A stretch of 64,000 nt of DNA from positions 124,001-188,000 of the forward strand of contig NZ_JANFQF010000004.1 in NCBI RefSeq assembly GCF_024438035.1, in the 5' to 3' direction. Positions 28,101 to 36,181 of the stretch are shown in pieces; position 1 is the stretch's first letter, and every line of letters begins with the position of its first letter. The position numbers and the translations under genes are program-made. The notes under the pieces were generated by a model that searched no databases, had not been told where the DNA came from, and worked only from the letters and a program-made list of their open reading frames with translations. Source of the DNA: Rhodococcus tibetensis (GTDB taxonomy: Bacteria; Actinomycetota; Actinomycetes; Mycobacteriales; Mycobacteriaceae).

Positions 28101-28424
28101 GCACCGGAACCTGCGGCTTCGGAACCCGCGGCTCCGCAGCGGCGCCGTAGCCGCCGAGTGTCGCGCGCGGCGGCAGCCCCGGTGTCCGAAACCCCGGCAG
28201 CGGGAACCGTCTTCGTGATTCCTGCGTCGTCAGAGTCAGCGTCGTCGGAGCCAGGGTCGCCGCAGGAGCCCGAGGCCACTCCGGAACCGGCGATGTCGTC
28301 GTCGGCGCCGAGTGGGCCGGCGGTGTCCTCGCCCGACGGCACGGGTGCACAGCCCGCACCACGCAGGCAGCGTCGTCGCGCGGCGGCGCGTCCCGCTGGT
28401 CCGCCGGTGGACGCCGACCACTGA
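25101..28424 (+). CDS. rne: Ribonuclease E/G
   Basis: An 1107-aa endoribonuclease that cuts single-stranded AU-rich RNA and matures rRNA and tRNA. Residues about 16-55 ('LPEKIRVHALAKILGVTSKQ') look like an IF-2 N-terminal domain. A long disordered acidic and Arg-rich region follows (to about 400, with RRRRRGRRGRGRGRG). The S1 domain starts near 'GNVYLGRVQNVLPSMEAAFI'; the catalytic Asp are in 'MTVVDVNTGKF' (near 720) and 'VVDFIDMVLES'; the zinc link is 'CEHCHGRG' (near 825). The tail is low complexity with EPVAP repeats. Start is GTG with GAGGAG ahead. The N-terminal disordered arm before the catalytic core is the actinobacterial layout. Confidence 0.93.
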   Translation: MADQAPPTNSEPNADSAGRTVPALPEKIRVHALAKILGVTSKQVLAEAAALGTELRSAQSSLQREVAERVYTGLAPAEPVDVPEPAGETEAAVVPEPAAPEPEPTAAEPEPAAALEDAPRAAPEASAPDQVRAEKELGRDLFTTSAYEVEAPAAEPAPKTTPAAAQVPLFLQPDPTAVETPRRRRSRRDAGTPDSASEQAPAAEKQDEPAPSAKSADTGTTDTDTDADDADGDGDQPRRRRRGRRGRGRGRGEQQNEQGNESDSDTESPDAVDTDEQTGEEKAADKPAREPADAAKKEPAETTESDDTDSDQADEEESSDGDSDGSSRRRRRRRRRKSGTDASGENVSEDDPPNTVVHEREPRNKSRVKDEVQGITGSTRLEAKRQRRRDGRDAGRRRPPILTESEFLARREAVDRVMVVRDRIATGQPHATTQVAVLEDGVLVEHFVTTSASASMVGNVYLGRVQNVLPSMEAAFIDIGRGRNGVLYAGEVNWEAAGLGGNSRKIEQALKPGDQVLVQVSKDPVGHKGARLTTQISLAGRFLVYVPGGTSTGISRKLPDTERKRLKDILRDIVPADAGVIIRTASEGVSEEELARDVTRLQEQWAGIEEQAAKADAGKSGNPQALYEEPDLLVKVIRDLFNEDFSKLVIEGEKAWSTVESYIKSVAPDLLPRLEQHTGHNGVDVFEAHRIDEQLAKALDRKVWLPSGGTLVIDRTEAMTVVDVNTGKFTGAGGNLEETVTRNNLEAAEEIVRQMRLRDIGGMIVVDFIDMVLESNRDLVLRRLTEALGRDRTRHQVSEVTSLGLVQMTRKKLGTGLVEAFSTNCEHCHGRGIIVHSEPIDVKTSEDNGSRGSTRGDSGGSRKKRGREKSSGGDVSPAPAQEDVVPAVDATVKRAHPVALAMAHHHHEDEAAHDAPHDETGHDAPRDEAVQPVDVPAAEAAEGAPAVDLAGSEEAVAEAPAAVAGEAVTAPEPVVEPAVTSESAVVPEPVAPEPVAPEPVAPEPAASEPAAPQRRRSRRVSRAAAAPVSETPAAGTVFVIPASSESASSEPGSPQEPEATPEPAMSSSAPSGPAVSSPDGTGAQPAPRRQRRRAAARPAGPPVDADH

Positions 28425-28434
28425 CTCAGGGCAG

Positions 28435-28479
28435 CAGGAAGGCAGTCCGCCCAGTTTGTATCGGACGGTTGCCTTCCTG
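28435..28479 (+). terminator. Hairpin after rne, probable terminator
   Basis: CAGGAAGGCA (28435-28444) pairs with TGCCTTCCTG (28470-28479); GTCCG/CGGAC extend the stem after a three-base bulge. It starts ten bases after the rne stop. No T-run follows, so it may work as an intrinsic terminator of low efficiency or as a 3' end stabiliser. Confidence 0.6.
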
Positions 28480-28630
28480 TAACCTTGACCAGTCGCTACT
28501 CGGCGATACGGGTCAGCTGTGCCTTCACCTGTGAGGGCTGCGCGATCTCGACCGAGCTAGCCGTAGCAACCAGACCAGTCGCGCACTTCGTGGCGCGAGC
28601 AAGTTCGAAGAAGCAAGGGGTAGCCCTCCG
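28480..28630 (+). promoter_or_regulatory. Promoter and 5' leader region of rplU-rpmA
   Basis: The 151 bases between the rne hairpin and rplU. No gene is present. The length is in keeping with a ribosomal-protein mRNA leader, and CGCGCACTTCGTGGCGCG (near 28577) could fold into a short hairpin shortly before the rplU start. The promoter hexamers could not be fixed. Confidence 0.35.
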
Positions 28631-28942
28631 ATGGCAACGTACGCGATCGTCAAGACCGGCGGAAAGCAGTACAAGGTCGCTGTTGGTGACCTCGTCAAGG
28701 TCGAGAAGATCGAGGGTGAGCCCGGCACTGCTGTCTCGCTTGCTCCCGTTCTCGTCGTCGACGGATCCGATCTGACGACCGACGCCGACAAACTGGCCAA
28801 GATCTCGGTCACCGGTGAGGTCGTCGAGCACACCAAGGGCCCGAAGATCCGCATTCACAAGTTCAAGAACAAGACCGGCTACCACAAGCGCCAGGGCCAC
28901 AGGCAGAAGCTGACGGTCCTCAAGGTCACCGGTATCAAGTAA
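28631..28942 (+). CDS. rplU: 50S ribosomal protein L21
   Basis: A 103-aa large-subunit protein. The start '[20 protein letters not shown]' and the end '[20 protein letters not shown]' are the standard L21 ends. It sits 43 bases before rpmA, with which it forms the usual L21-L27 pair. Confidence 0.97.
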   Translation: MATYAIVKTGGKQYKVAVGDLVKVEKIEGEPGTAVSLAPVLVVDGSDLTTDADKLAKISVTGEVVEHTKGPKIRIHKFKNKTGYHKRQGHRQKLTVLKVTGIK

Positions 28943-28985
28943 CTAGAGCTTCAGAGCTGATTTCACCCGAGGAGGGTCAAGAAAC

Positions 28986-29249
28986 ATGGCACATAAGAAG
29001 GGTGCATCCAGCTCCCGTAACGGGCGCGATTCGAATGCACAGCGACTCGGCGTGAAGCGCTTCGGCGGACAGTCCGTCAGCGCCGGCGAGATCCTGGTGC
29101 GTCAGCGCGGAACCCACTTCCACCCCGGCGTCAATGTCGGACGTGGCGGCGACGACACGCTCTTCGCTCTCTCTGCCGGTGCCGTCGAGTTCGGCACGAA
29201 GCGTGGACGCAAGACCGTGAACATCGTTCCGGCGGCGGCAGAGGCCTAG
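28986..29249 (+). CDS. rpmA: 50S ribosomal protein L27
   Basis: An 87-aa large-subunit protein whose N-terminus reaches the peptidyl-transferase centre. '[20 protein letters not shown]' and '[20 protein letters not shown]' are diagnostic. It starts directly with the mature-type AHKKG sequence, so no N-terminal processing of the firmicute type is needed. GAGGAGG lies about nine bases ahead of the ATG. Confidence 0.97.
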   Translation: MAHKKGASSSRNGRDSNAQRLGVKRFGGQSVSAGEILVRQRGTHFHPGVNVGRGGDDTLFALSAGAVEFGTKRGRKTVNIVPAAAEA

Positions 29250-29297
29250 TCCTGCCGCGAGTATGTGCCGTCCTGAACGAGGACGTACCAAGCTCCC

Positions 29298-29347
29298 AAT
29301 AGGGGCGGACCAGGGTCGAGATACCCGGTCCGCCCCTATTGTTTTTT
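29298..29347 (+). terminator. Strong Rho-independent terminator after rpmA
   Basis: AATAGGGGCGGACC (29298-29311) and GGTCCGCCCCTATT (29327-29340) are perfectly complementary, with an inner GGGT/ACCC pair in the loop, and are followed by GTTTTTT. This is the clearest intrinsic terminator in the window. Confidence 0.93.
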
Positions 29348-29389
29348 CCAGAGAGTTCAATCGATTGACTGAGGAAGGATCCGGCAGTC

Positions 29390-30850
29390 ATGTCCCGATT
29401 CATTGACCGCGTCGTGCTGCACGTCAGCGCCGGAAAAGGCGGCAATGGCTGCGCCTCCGTACACCGGGAGAAGTTCAAGCCACTCGGCGGACCGGACGGC
29501 GGTAACGGCGGGCGTGGCGGTGACGTGGTGCTCGAGGTGGACGGCAATGTCCACACCCTCCTCGACTTCCACTTCCATCCCCATGCGAAGGCAACCAACG
29601 GCAAGCAGGGGATGGGCAGCAACCGGGACGGAGCCCAGGGTGAAGACCTCGTTCTCAAGGTCCCCGACGGCACCGTCGTCCTCGACGAGAACGGCAAGGT
29701 CCTCGCAGACCTCATCGGTGTCGGCACCCGGTTCGAGGCCGCACAGGGCGGGCGTGGTGGGCTCGGAAACGCCGCGCTGTCGTCGAAGGCGCGCAAGGCG
29801 CCGGGCTTCGCCCTCCTCGGTGAGGACGGCGTCGAACGCGAGCTCGTTCTCGAACTCAAGTCCGTCGCCGACGTCGGTCTCGTAGGGTTTCCCTCGGCAG
29901 GCAAGTCCTCTCTGGTGTCGGTGCTCTCGGCCGCCAAGCCGAAGATCGCCGACTACCCCTTCACGACGCTCGTCCCCAACCTCGGTGTCGTATCCAGTGG
30001 TGACACTACGTTCACCGTCGCCGACGTACCCGGATTGATCCCCGGAGCGAGCGAAGGGCGTGGCCTGGGGCTGGACTTCCTGCGCCACCTCGAGCGGTGC
30101 GCCGTGCTGGCGCACGTGGTCGACTGCGCGACCCTCGATCCCGGTCGCGACCCGATCTCCGACATCGACGCGCTCGAAGCCGAGCTCGCGGCGTACAAGC
30201 CTGCGTTGTCGAGCGATGTCAGCCTCGGTGATCTCGCGGATCGTCCCCGCATCGTGGTGCTCAACAAGGCGGACATTCCGGAAGCCGCCGACCTGGCCGA
30301 GATGGTCACCCCGGACCTCGAGGAGCGCGGCTGGCCGGTGTTCACGATCTCAGCAGTGAGCCGCGAAGGGCTGCGACCTTTGATTTTCGCGTTGGCGAAA
30401 CTCGTCGAGGAGTACCGCACGGCGCACCCGCCGGAAGTTCCCAAGCGTCCGGTGATCCGTCCGATTGCGAACAAGGACAACAGCTTCAGCGTGATCGCCG
30501 ACCCCGAGGTGCCCGGCGGCTTCATCGTCCGCGGCACGCGGCCCGAGCGCTGGGTCCGGCAGACCCAGTTCGACAACGACGAGGCCGTGGGCTACCTCGC
30601 CGACCGTCTCGCGCGGCTCGGTGTGGAAGATGCCCTCGTCAAGCAGGGAGCCGAACCCGGCGCGTCCGTAACGATCGGCGACGTGAGCTTCGACTGGGAA
30701 CCTCAGACGCCTGCAGGTATCGACCTCACTCGTACTGGGCGCGGAACCGATCCGCGTCTCGATCAGGTGGAACGTATCGGCGCGTCGGAGCGTAAGCACG
30801 CGCACAGGATCCGTCGCGGTCTCGAAGGCCTCGACCCCGAAGAGCAGTGA
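29390..30850 (+). CDS. obg: GTPase ObgE/CgtA
   Basis: A 486-aa GTPase needed for late 50S ribosome assembly and stress signalling. The N-terminal Obg domain is glycine-rich ('[20 protein letters not shown]'), the G1 motif is '[12 protein letters not shown]' (near residue 168), G3 is '[12 protein letters not shown]', and G4 is 'VLNKADIPE'. A C-terminal OCT domain with '[20 protein letters not shown]' follows, then a short basic tail. Forty-two bases separate it from the terminator, so it has its own promoter. Confidence 0.96.
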   Translation: MSRFIDRVVLHVSAGKGGNGCASVHREKFKPLGGPDGGNGGRGGDVVLEVDGNVHTLLDFHFHPHAKATNGKQGMGSNRDGAQGEDLVLKVPDGTVVLDENGKVLADLIGVGTRFEAAQGGRGGLGNAALSSKARKAPGFALLGEDGVERELVLELKSVADVGLVGFPSAGKSSLVSVLSAAKPKIADYPFTTLVPNLGVVSSGDTTFTVADVPGLIPGASEGRGLGLDFLRHLERCAVLAHVVDCATLDPGRDPISDIDALEAELAAYKPALSSDVSLGDLADRPRIVVLNKADIPEAADLAEMVTPDLEERGWPVFTISAVSREGLRPLIFALAKLVEEYRTAHPPEVPKRPVIRPIANKDNSFSVIADPEVPGGFIVRGTRPERWVRQTQFDNDEAVGYLADRLARLGVEDALVKQGAEPGASVTIGDVSFDWEPQTPAGIDLTRTGRGTDPRLDQVERIGASERKHAHRIRRGLEGLDPEEQ

Positions 30851-31947
30851 GCGCCACCCGGCGCACTATTGCGTCGGCCGACAGCATTGTCGTGAAGATC
30901 GGATCGTCGGCGCTGACCAGTCTGGTCGGCGGACTCGACGTGGGTCGCCTCGACGCCCTGGCCGACGCGATCGAGGCACGGATGCGTGCCGGCTCCGACG
31001 TGGTCGTCGTGTCGTCCGGTGCAGTCGGCGCCGGTCTGGCACCACTTGGGCTGACGCGGCGGCCCCGTGATCTGGCGACCAAACAGGCCGCCGCGAGTGT
31101 CGGGCAGCTGGCACTGGCCCATGCCTGGGGAACTTCCTTCGCCCGATACGGCCGCACCGTCGGGCAGGTACTGCTCACGGCCGACGATATTGCGCGCCGT
31201 GCACAGCATCGCAATGCGCAGCGGACCCTCGATCGACTGCGGGCGCTGCGCGCAGTGGCAATCGTCAACGAGAACGACACCGTCGCCACCGCGGAACTCC
31301 GGTTCGGTGACAACGACCGCCTCGCGGCGCTCGTGGCGCACCTGGTCGGTGCCGACGCGCTGGTCCTGCTGTCGGACGTCAACGGTCTGTACGACGGTGA
31401 TCCACGCAAAGGAAACGCCACCCTGATCCCGGAAGTGAACAGCCCCGAGGACCTCGACGGTGTGGTCGCGGGCTCGGGTGGTGCACTGGGGACGGGGGGC
31501 ATGGCGTCCAAACTGTCCGCGGCCCGCCTCGCCTCGGATGCCGGTGTGCCGGTGTTGCTCGCGGCAGCGTCGGAGGCGAGTGCGGCGTTGCAGGACGCCA
31601 GTGTGGGAACGGCTTTCGCGGCTCGGCCGGCACGGCTGTCCGCACGTAAGTTCTGGGTACGGCACGCAGCAGACGAACAGGGAATTCTCCACATCGACGA
31701 GGGTGCGGTTTGTGCCGTCGTCACCAAGCGGCGTTCGCTGCTGCCCGCGGGGATCACCGCCGTCTCGGGCCGGTTCTACGGCGGCGACGTGGTCTCTCTC
31801 CTCGGCCCCGGGGAGCGTCCCGTGGCAAGGGGAGTGGTGGCGTACGACTCCACCGAGATCAACGACATCCTGGGTAAGTCGACAACCGAATTACCGCCCG
31901 AGATGCAGCGACCCGTCGTGCACGCCGACGACCTCGTACCGCTCTGA
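30847..31947 (+). CDS. proB: Glutamate 5-kinase
   Basis: A 366-aa enzyme for the first step of proline synthesis, phosphorylating glutamate at the gamma carboxyl. The amino-acid-kinase domain covers residues about 10-255 ('[13 protein letters not shown]', '[20 protein letters not shown]', '[15 protein letters not shown]'), and a PUA domain follows from about 275. GTG start overlapping the obg stop (GTGA). Its partner proA lies 9 kb further on, beyond the accessory block. Confidence 0.95.
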   Translation: MSATRRTIASADSIVVKIGSSALTSLVGGLDVGRLDALADAIEARMRAGSDVVVVSSGAVGAGLAPLGLTRRPRDLATKQAAASVGQLALAHAWGTSFARYGRTVGQVLLTADDIARRAQHRNAQRTLDRLRALRAVAIVNENDTVATAELRFGDNDRLAALVAHLVGADALVLLSDVNGLYDGDPRKGNATLIPEVNSPEDLDGVVAGSGGALGTGGMASKLSAARLASDAGVPVLLAAASEASAALQDASVGTAFAARPARLSARKFWVRHAADEQGILHIDEGAVCAVVTKRRSLLPAGITAVSGRFYGGDVVSLLGPGERPVARGVVAYDSTEINDILGKSTTELPPEMQRPVVHADDLVPL

Positions 31948-31959
31948 CGGGTAGGGCTG

Positions 31960-32787
31960 TCAGGCCGATATCGCGGTAGACGCATCGAACAGTGCCAGCA
32001 GGGCTTCGGAGCAACCTGCCTCGAGTGTGAGGGTGGCGAACTCGTCGCCTCGCGTCGACCCGCGGTTGACGATCACGATCGGTATCCGGCGTTTGGCGGC
32101 GTGCCGGACGAACCGTAGTCCCGACATGACAGTGAGCGACGAACCAGCCACCAGGAGCGCCTCCGCTTCGTCGACCACCTCGTAGGCAGCCGCGACCCTC
32201 GGCTTGGGGACAGACTCACCGAAGTACACGATGTCCGGCTTCAGGAGTCCGCCGCAGGACTCGCAGTCGACCATCCGGAAGTGTTCCGTGCTGGTGATGA
32301 CGGCGTCGGCGTCCGGGGCGATCTCGACGCCCTGCGCGGCAGCCACCGTCTCGGCGAAGCCAGGATTGGCGTGTTCCAGACGTTCCGCAAGCGTCGCCCG
32401 CGAGATCGCAGCGCCGCACGTCAGACACCGCACCTGCGCATAGGTGCCGTGCAGGTCGATGACCCGGCGACTGCCCGCCTTGGTGTGGAGCAGATCGACG
32501 TTCTGGGTGATCACCGCGTGCACGACGCCGGCGCGTTCGAGACCGGCCAGGGCCCGATGCCCGGCGTTGGGCCGCGCTGCGTCCATGTGCCGCCAGCCGA
32601 GGTGATTGCGGGCCCAGTAGTGGCGGCGGAAGTCGGGGTCGCCGATGAACTGCTGGAACGTCATCGGGTTGCGCGGGGGAGAGTCCGGACCCCGGTAGTC
32701 GGGGATCCCGGAGTCCGTGGAAAGGCCGGCGCCGGTAACCACACACAGGCGCCGGCCGCTGAGCACGTCGAGCAGTCGGTCGAACAC
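31960..32787 (-). CDS. Sir2-family NAD-dependent protein deacylase
   Basis: A 275-aa sirtuin that removes acyl groups from lysines using NAD. The NAD motifs 'TGAGLSTDSGIPDYRG' (near residue 18) and 'ITQNVDLLHTKAGS' are present, as is the catalytic His in 'DLHGTYAQVRC'. Two Cys pairs, CLTC and CESC, bind the structural zinc. The start is GTG at 32787. It follows the 2-hydroxyacid dehydrogenase gene by 21 bases on the same strand, so it is likely the last gene of the ectABC transcript. Its target proteins are unknown. Confidence 0.9.
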   Translation of the reverse strand: MFDRLLDVLSGRRLCVVTGAGLSTDSGIPDYRGPDSPPRNPMTFQQFIGDPDFRRHYWARNHLGWRHMDAARPNAGHRALAGLERAGVVHAVITQNVDLLHTKAGSRRVIDLHGTYAQVRCLTCGAAISRATLAERLEHANPGFAETVAAAQGVEIAPDADAVITSTEHFRMVDCESCGGLLKPDIVYFGESVPKPRVAAAYEVVDEAEALLVAGSSLTVMSGLRFVRHAAKRRIPIVIVNRGSTRGDEFATLTLEAGCSEALLALFDASTAISA

Positions 32788-32808
32788 GCACTCCAGGGTA
32801 GCGCCGCG

Positions 32809-33744
32809 TCAGTAACCGACGACGGGATCGATCAGAGCGGTGAGCCGCTCACCGGCGACGAATCGGGTCACGTTCAAAGCCACATGATCGGCGAACGCGG
32901 GCGGGCGCACGGACGGCGGGTTGGAATCGTGGGGAGTGATGATGACGTTGGGCAGTTCCCAGAGCGGGTGACCATCGGGAAGCGGCTCCGGGTCCGTGAC
33001 ATCGAGTCCGGCGCCGCCGATGCTGCCGTTCCGCAACGCGTGCACGAGGGCATCGGTATCGATGAGCGGCCCGCGAGCCACGTTGATCACCCAGGACGTC
33101 GACTTCATCTGGGCTAGCTCGGCGCCACTGACCAGGTGATGTGTCGCGGAGGTGGCGGGCGCGCCGATGACGAAATGGTCGGCCCTGGGCCAGACCTCGT
33201 TCAACCTGGTGGTCGGGAGCGTCTCGATGGCACCGGGAACGGGGCTGCCCGAACGATTCACCGCGATCACATCGGCACCGAGCGCGGCCAACATGGGAAT
33301 GAGTGCCCGGCCGATTCCGCCGGCGCCCACCATGGCGACCGTCGCACCACGCAGCGTTCCGACCTTGGAGTAGAAATCGTGCTGACGCCACGTCCTGGCC
33401 TCCATGTGCTCCGGGAGTGCCCGGACCCCGGCCAGGAGAAGTGTCAGTGCGTGTTCGGCGACCGTGGCCGCGAACGCGCCCGCGGCCGACGTCCACATGA
33501 TCTGCGTGTCGGGTGTGATGAGTTTCGCATCGAACCACTGCTCGACTCCTGCGGAATCGAGTTGCACCCACCGAATATTCGGCGGGAGCGGGTCGGGAAA
33601 CCCGATCGTGCCCGCGGTCCACACCAACGCATCGGCGGACTCGAAGGGCGACAGACGGGCGCCGCCCCGGCGCACCGCGTCCTCGAGGAGCGGGTCCGGG
33701 GCGGGTCCGATGGCAACAGCTGGAACAGCAACGTCGTCGGCCAT
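32809..33744 (-). CDS. D-isomer-specific 2-hydroxyacid dehydrogenase
   Basis: A 311-aa NAD(P)-dependent dehydrogenase of the D-2-hydroxyacid family, which reduces 2-oxoacids. The Rossmann motif is 'VAMVGAGGIGRALIPML' (near residue 138), the catalytic Arg lies in 'WVINVARGPLIDTDALVHAL', and the Glu and His are in 'DVTDPEPLPDGHPLWELPNV'. It starts nine bases after ectC. No link of this enzyme to ectoine metabolism is established; the spacing alone suggests co-transcription. Confidence 0.87.
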   Translation of the reverse strand: MADDVAVPAVAIGPAPDPLLEDAVRRGGARLSPFESADALVWTAGTIGFPDPLPPNIRWVQLDSAGVEQWFDAKLITPDTQIMWTSAAGAFAATVAEHALTLLLAGVRALPEHMEARTWRQHDFYSKVGTLRGATVAMVGAGGIGRALIPMLAALGADVIAVNRSGSPVPGAIETLPTTRLNEVWPRADHFVIGAPATSATHHLVSGAELAQMKSTSWVINVARGPLIDTDALVHALRNGSIGGAGLDVTDPEPLPDGHPLWELPNVIITPHDSNPPSVRPPAFADHVALNVTRFVAGERLTALIDPVVGY

Positions 33745-33753
33745 GGTTCGACG

Positions 33754-34152
33754 CTACGCGGGAACCTCGATCAACGGGTAGACACCGTTCTCGTCATGTA
33801 CCTCACGTCCCGTCACGGGCGGGTTGAATACGCACAGCATGCGCATTTCCGTTTCCGGCTCGACGCGATGCCGTTCGTGTCCGTTCAGCAGATACATCGA
33901 TCCGGGTCCGAGTTCGTAGACCTTGTCGTTGTCGAGGTCGATCAGTTTGCCCGTGCCCTCGACCAGCCACACGGCCTCGACGTGGTTGGCGTAGTGGAAC
34001 TCGTTGACCGTTCCGGCCTTGATTGTGGTCTCGTGGAAGGAGAAGCCCACCTTGTCACCGCCGAGGACGATGCGCTTGCTGCGCCAATTGCCGTCCTCGC
34101 TGGTGATGTCGCGCTCGGTGTCGGTGATCTCTGCGGTGGTGCGAACGATCAT
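33754..34152 (-). CDS. ectC: L-ectoine synthase EctC
   Basis: A 132-aa cupin enzyme that closes N-gamma-acetyl-diaminobutyrate to ectoine by loss of water. 'MIVRTTAEITDTERDITSED' is the standard start, 'FSFHETTIKAGTVNEFHYAN' and 'EAVWLVEGTGKLIDL' form the cupin barrel, and the end holds 'NGHERHRVEPETEMRMLCVF'. The start at 34152 is chosen because the open frame beyond it is ectB shadow sequence. It lies 19 bases after ectB. No hydroxylase gene ectD follows, so the product should be ectoine and not 5-hydroxyectoine, unless ectD lies elsewhere. Confidence 0.95.
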   Translation of the reverse strand: MIVRTTAEITDTERDITSEDGNWRSKRIVLGGDKVGFSFHETTIKAGTVNEFHYANHVEAVWLVEGTGKLIDLDNDKVYELGPGSMYLLNGHERHRVEPETEMRMLCVFNPPVTGREVHDENGVYPLIEVPA

Positions 34153-34171
34153 GGGTACTCCCATCCTCTCT

Positions 34172-35449
34172 CTAGCTGCAAACCTTGCCGGTGGCGTCGG
34201 CGAGAATGCCGAGTCCGTGGTCGAGTTCCTCGTCGGTGATGGTGAGTGCCGGCAACAGCTTGACCACCTCGTCGGACGGTCCGGAGGTCTCGGCGAGCAG
34301 TCCCTCGTCGAAAGCGAGTTTGCACACCTTGCCCGCATTCTCGGCCTCGTCGAAGACGAGACCCTGAACCAGGCCGCGACCACGGGTGAAGACCTTGCCC
34401 TCGAACTGGTTGGACAGCGCGGTGAACGCCTGGTTGATCTTCTCGCCCTTCGCCAGCGTCGACTGATGCAGAGCGTCGTCGGACCAGTAGTGGTCCAGAG
34501 CCACCTTCGAGGTGATGAAGGCGGGGTTGTTGCCGCGGAACGTGCCGTTGTGTTCGCCCGGACCCCACACGTCGAGTTCGCGTTTGAACAGCGTGAGCGC
34601 CATCGGGAGCCCATAACCGCTGATCGACTTCGACAGGCAGACGATGTCTGGAGTGATGCCGGCGATCTCGAAAGAGAAGAACGGGCCGGTGCGTCCGCAG
34701 CCCATCTGGACGTCGTCGACGATCAACAGGATGTCGCGTTCGGCGCAGAGGTCCGCAAGTGCGCGCAGCCACTCGGGCCGGGCGACGTTGACACCACCCT
34801 CACCCTGCACGGTCTCCACGATCACGGCTGCCGGACGGTTCAGGCCGCTGCCTGAGTCGTCGAGGACCCGGGAGAACCAGTGGAAGTCCTCGGTGACACC
34901 GTCGAAGTAGTTGTCGAACGGCATCGGGGTGGCATGCACCAGCGGAATACCGGCGCCGGCGCGTTTCATCGAGTTACCGGTGACCGAGAGCGCGCCGAGC
35001 GTCATGCCGTGGAACGCGTTCGTGAAGTTGATGATCGACGAACGGCCCGTGACCTTTCGGGCGAGCTTCAACGCGGCTTCTACGGTATTGGTGCCGGTGG
35101 GTCCGGGGAACTGCACCTTGTAGTCGAGGCCCCGCGGTTTCAGGATCTTGTCCTCGAAGGTCTCGAGCAGTTCGCGTTTCGCTACGGTCGACATGTCGAG
35201 GCCGTGCGTGATCCCGTCGCCGACGATGTAGTCGACAAGTGCAGATTTGAGCACCGGGTTGTTGTGGCCGTAGTTCAGCGAGCCGGCTCCGGCGAAGAAG
35301 TCGAGGTAGTCCTTGCCGTTCTCATCGCGGATCCATGATCCGGACGCCGTCTCGAAAACGGTGGGCCACCCGCGGCTGTAACTGCGGACCTCGGATTCGA
35401 GGCTCTCGAAAATGTCGGTATGAGTGTTAGTCGTGTTGCTGTCAGTCAT
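34172..35449 (-). CDS. ectB: Diaminobutyrate-2-oxoglutarate transaminase EctB
   Basis: A 425-aa class III PLP aminotransferase that makes L-2,4-diaminobutyrate from aspartate semialdehyde with glutamate as amino donor. 'DFFAGAGSLNYGHNNPVLK' is the substrate region, 'ILLIVDDVQMGCGRTGPFFS' holds the PLP-ring Asp, and 'DIVCLSKSISGYGLPMAL' holds the Schiff-base Lys. Length and motifs are normal. It follows ectA by 27 bases. Confidence 0.95.
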   Translation of the reverse strand: MTDSNTTNTHTDIFESLESEVRSYSRGWPTVFETASGSWIRDENGKDYLDFFAGAGSLNYGHNNPVLKSALVDYIVGDGITHGLDMSTVAKRELLETFEDKILKPRGLDYKVQFPGPTGTNTVEAALKLARKVTGRSSIINFTNAFHGMTLGALSVTGNSMKRAGAGIPLVHATPMPFDNYFDGVTEDFHWFSRVLDDSGSGLNRPAAVIVETVQGEGGVNVARPEWLRALADLCAERDILLIVDDVQMGCGRTGPFFSFEIAGITPDIVCLSKSISGYGLPMALTLFKRELDVWGPGEHNGTFRGNNPAFITSKVALDHYWSDDALHQSTLAKGEKINQAFTALSNQFEGKVFTRGRGLVQGLVFDEAENAGKVCKLAFDEGLLAETSGPSDEVVKLLPALTITDEELDHGLGILADATGKVCS

Positions 35450-35476
35450 GTTGCTGCATTCCTCCGCGGCATGCTC

Positions 35477-35989
35477 TTAGCCGATCGTGTAAAGATCTTC
35501 GGCTTCGTGTCCATCGGGAAAATCGTTGGGCGAGAATAAATCTTGCTTGGTGATCGCCGTATTTCGGCGCCGCGCCAATGCGGTGAACAGTGCGATCGAT
35601 GCCTCGTTGTCGGGACTGATCGTCGTCTCGAGCTGGGTGATCCCTTCAGGCGCAAGCCGATCGAGCAAGGCGCCCAGCATGCGTCCGGCAATTCCCTTGC
35701 CGCGCTGGTCTGCGTCTACGGCGACTTGCCAGACGAACAGTGTCGCCGGGGATTCGGGGCGGATGTAGCCGGAAACGAATCCCACTACTCGTTCGTCGAC
35801 CACTGCGACGATCGACGTGCGGCTGAAATCTCTGCACCACAACAGGTAGGCGTAACTCGAATTGAGGTCGAGCACTTCCGTGTTCCTGGCGATCTCCCAG
35901 AGCCGGACTCCATCAGAGATCTGTGGACTTCGAAACAACACCGCGTCCGGCGCGGTGGTCGGGATGGCACTCTTCTGAACAGGCGTCAT
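35477..35989 (-). CDS. ectA: L-2,4-diaminobutyrate N-gamma-acetyltransferase EctA
   Basis: A 170-aa GNAT enzyme for the second step of ectoine synthesis. 'ISDGVRLWEIARNTEVLDLN' and 'SSYAYLLWCRDFSRTSIVAV' are EctA hallmarks; the acetyl-CoA loop is 'VAVDADQRGKGIAGRML'. The start at 35989 (MTPVQKSAIP) gives the family's usual length. In-frame ATGs at 36013, which has GGAG ahead, and at 36058 are alternatives. It is the first gene of ectABC, with a CRP-type palindrome about 100 bases upstream. Confidence 0.93.
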   Translation of the reverse strand: MTPVQKSAIPTTAPDAVLFRSPQISDGVRLWEIARNTEVLDLNSSYAYLLWCRDFSRTSIVAVVDERVVGFVSGYIRPESPATLFVWQVAVDADQRGKGIAGRMLGALLDRLAPEGITQLETTISPDNEASIALFTALARRRNTAITKQDLFSPNDFPDGHEAEDLYTIG

Positions 35990-36081
35990 TGGAAAATCCA
36001 ACCTAACAACCATCCACTCCGATTTCACGTGCGTCGCGAAATTGGACAGTCCGGGCACGGGGCCTTCGCAGGTGAGACGGG

Positions 36082-36103
36082 TAATGTGACGCTGGTCACA
36101 TTA
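36082..36103 (-). promoter_or_regulatory. Perfect CRP/GlxR-type palindrome upstream of ectA
   Basis: TAATGTGAC (36082-36090) and GTCACATTA (36095-36103) are exact inverted copies separated by GCTG. The core fits the cAMP-receptor-protein consensus TGTGA-N6-TCACA perfectly. It lies between the recQ-like gene's 3' end and ectA, 93 bases before the preferred ectA start. Binding by a Crp/GlxR homologue is inferred from sequence only. Confidence 0.75.
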
Positions 36104-36181
36104 TGTAACTTTTCGGTGATCCGCAAGCGACAAACTTGTCCTTCTCGAGACCTGGTGGCCCCACGCGACGGACTAGGGGGG

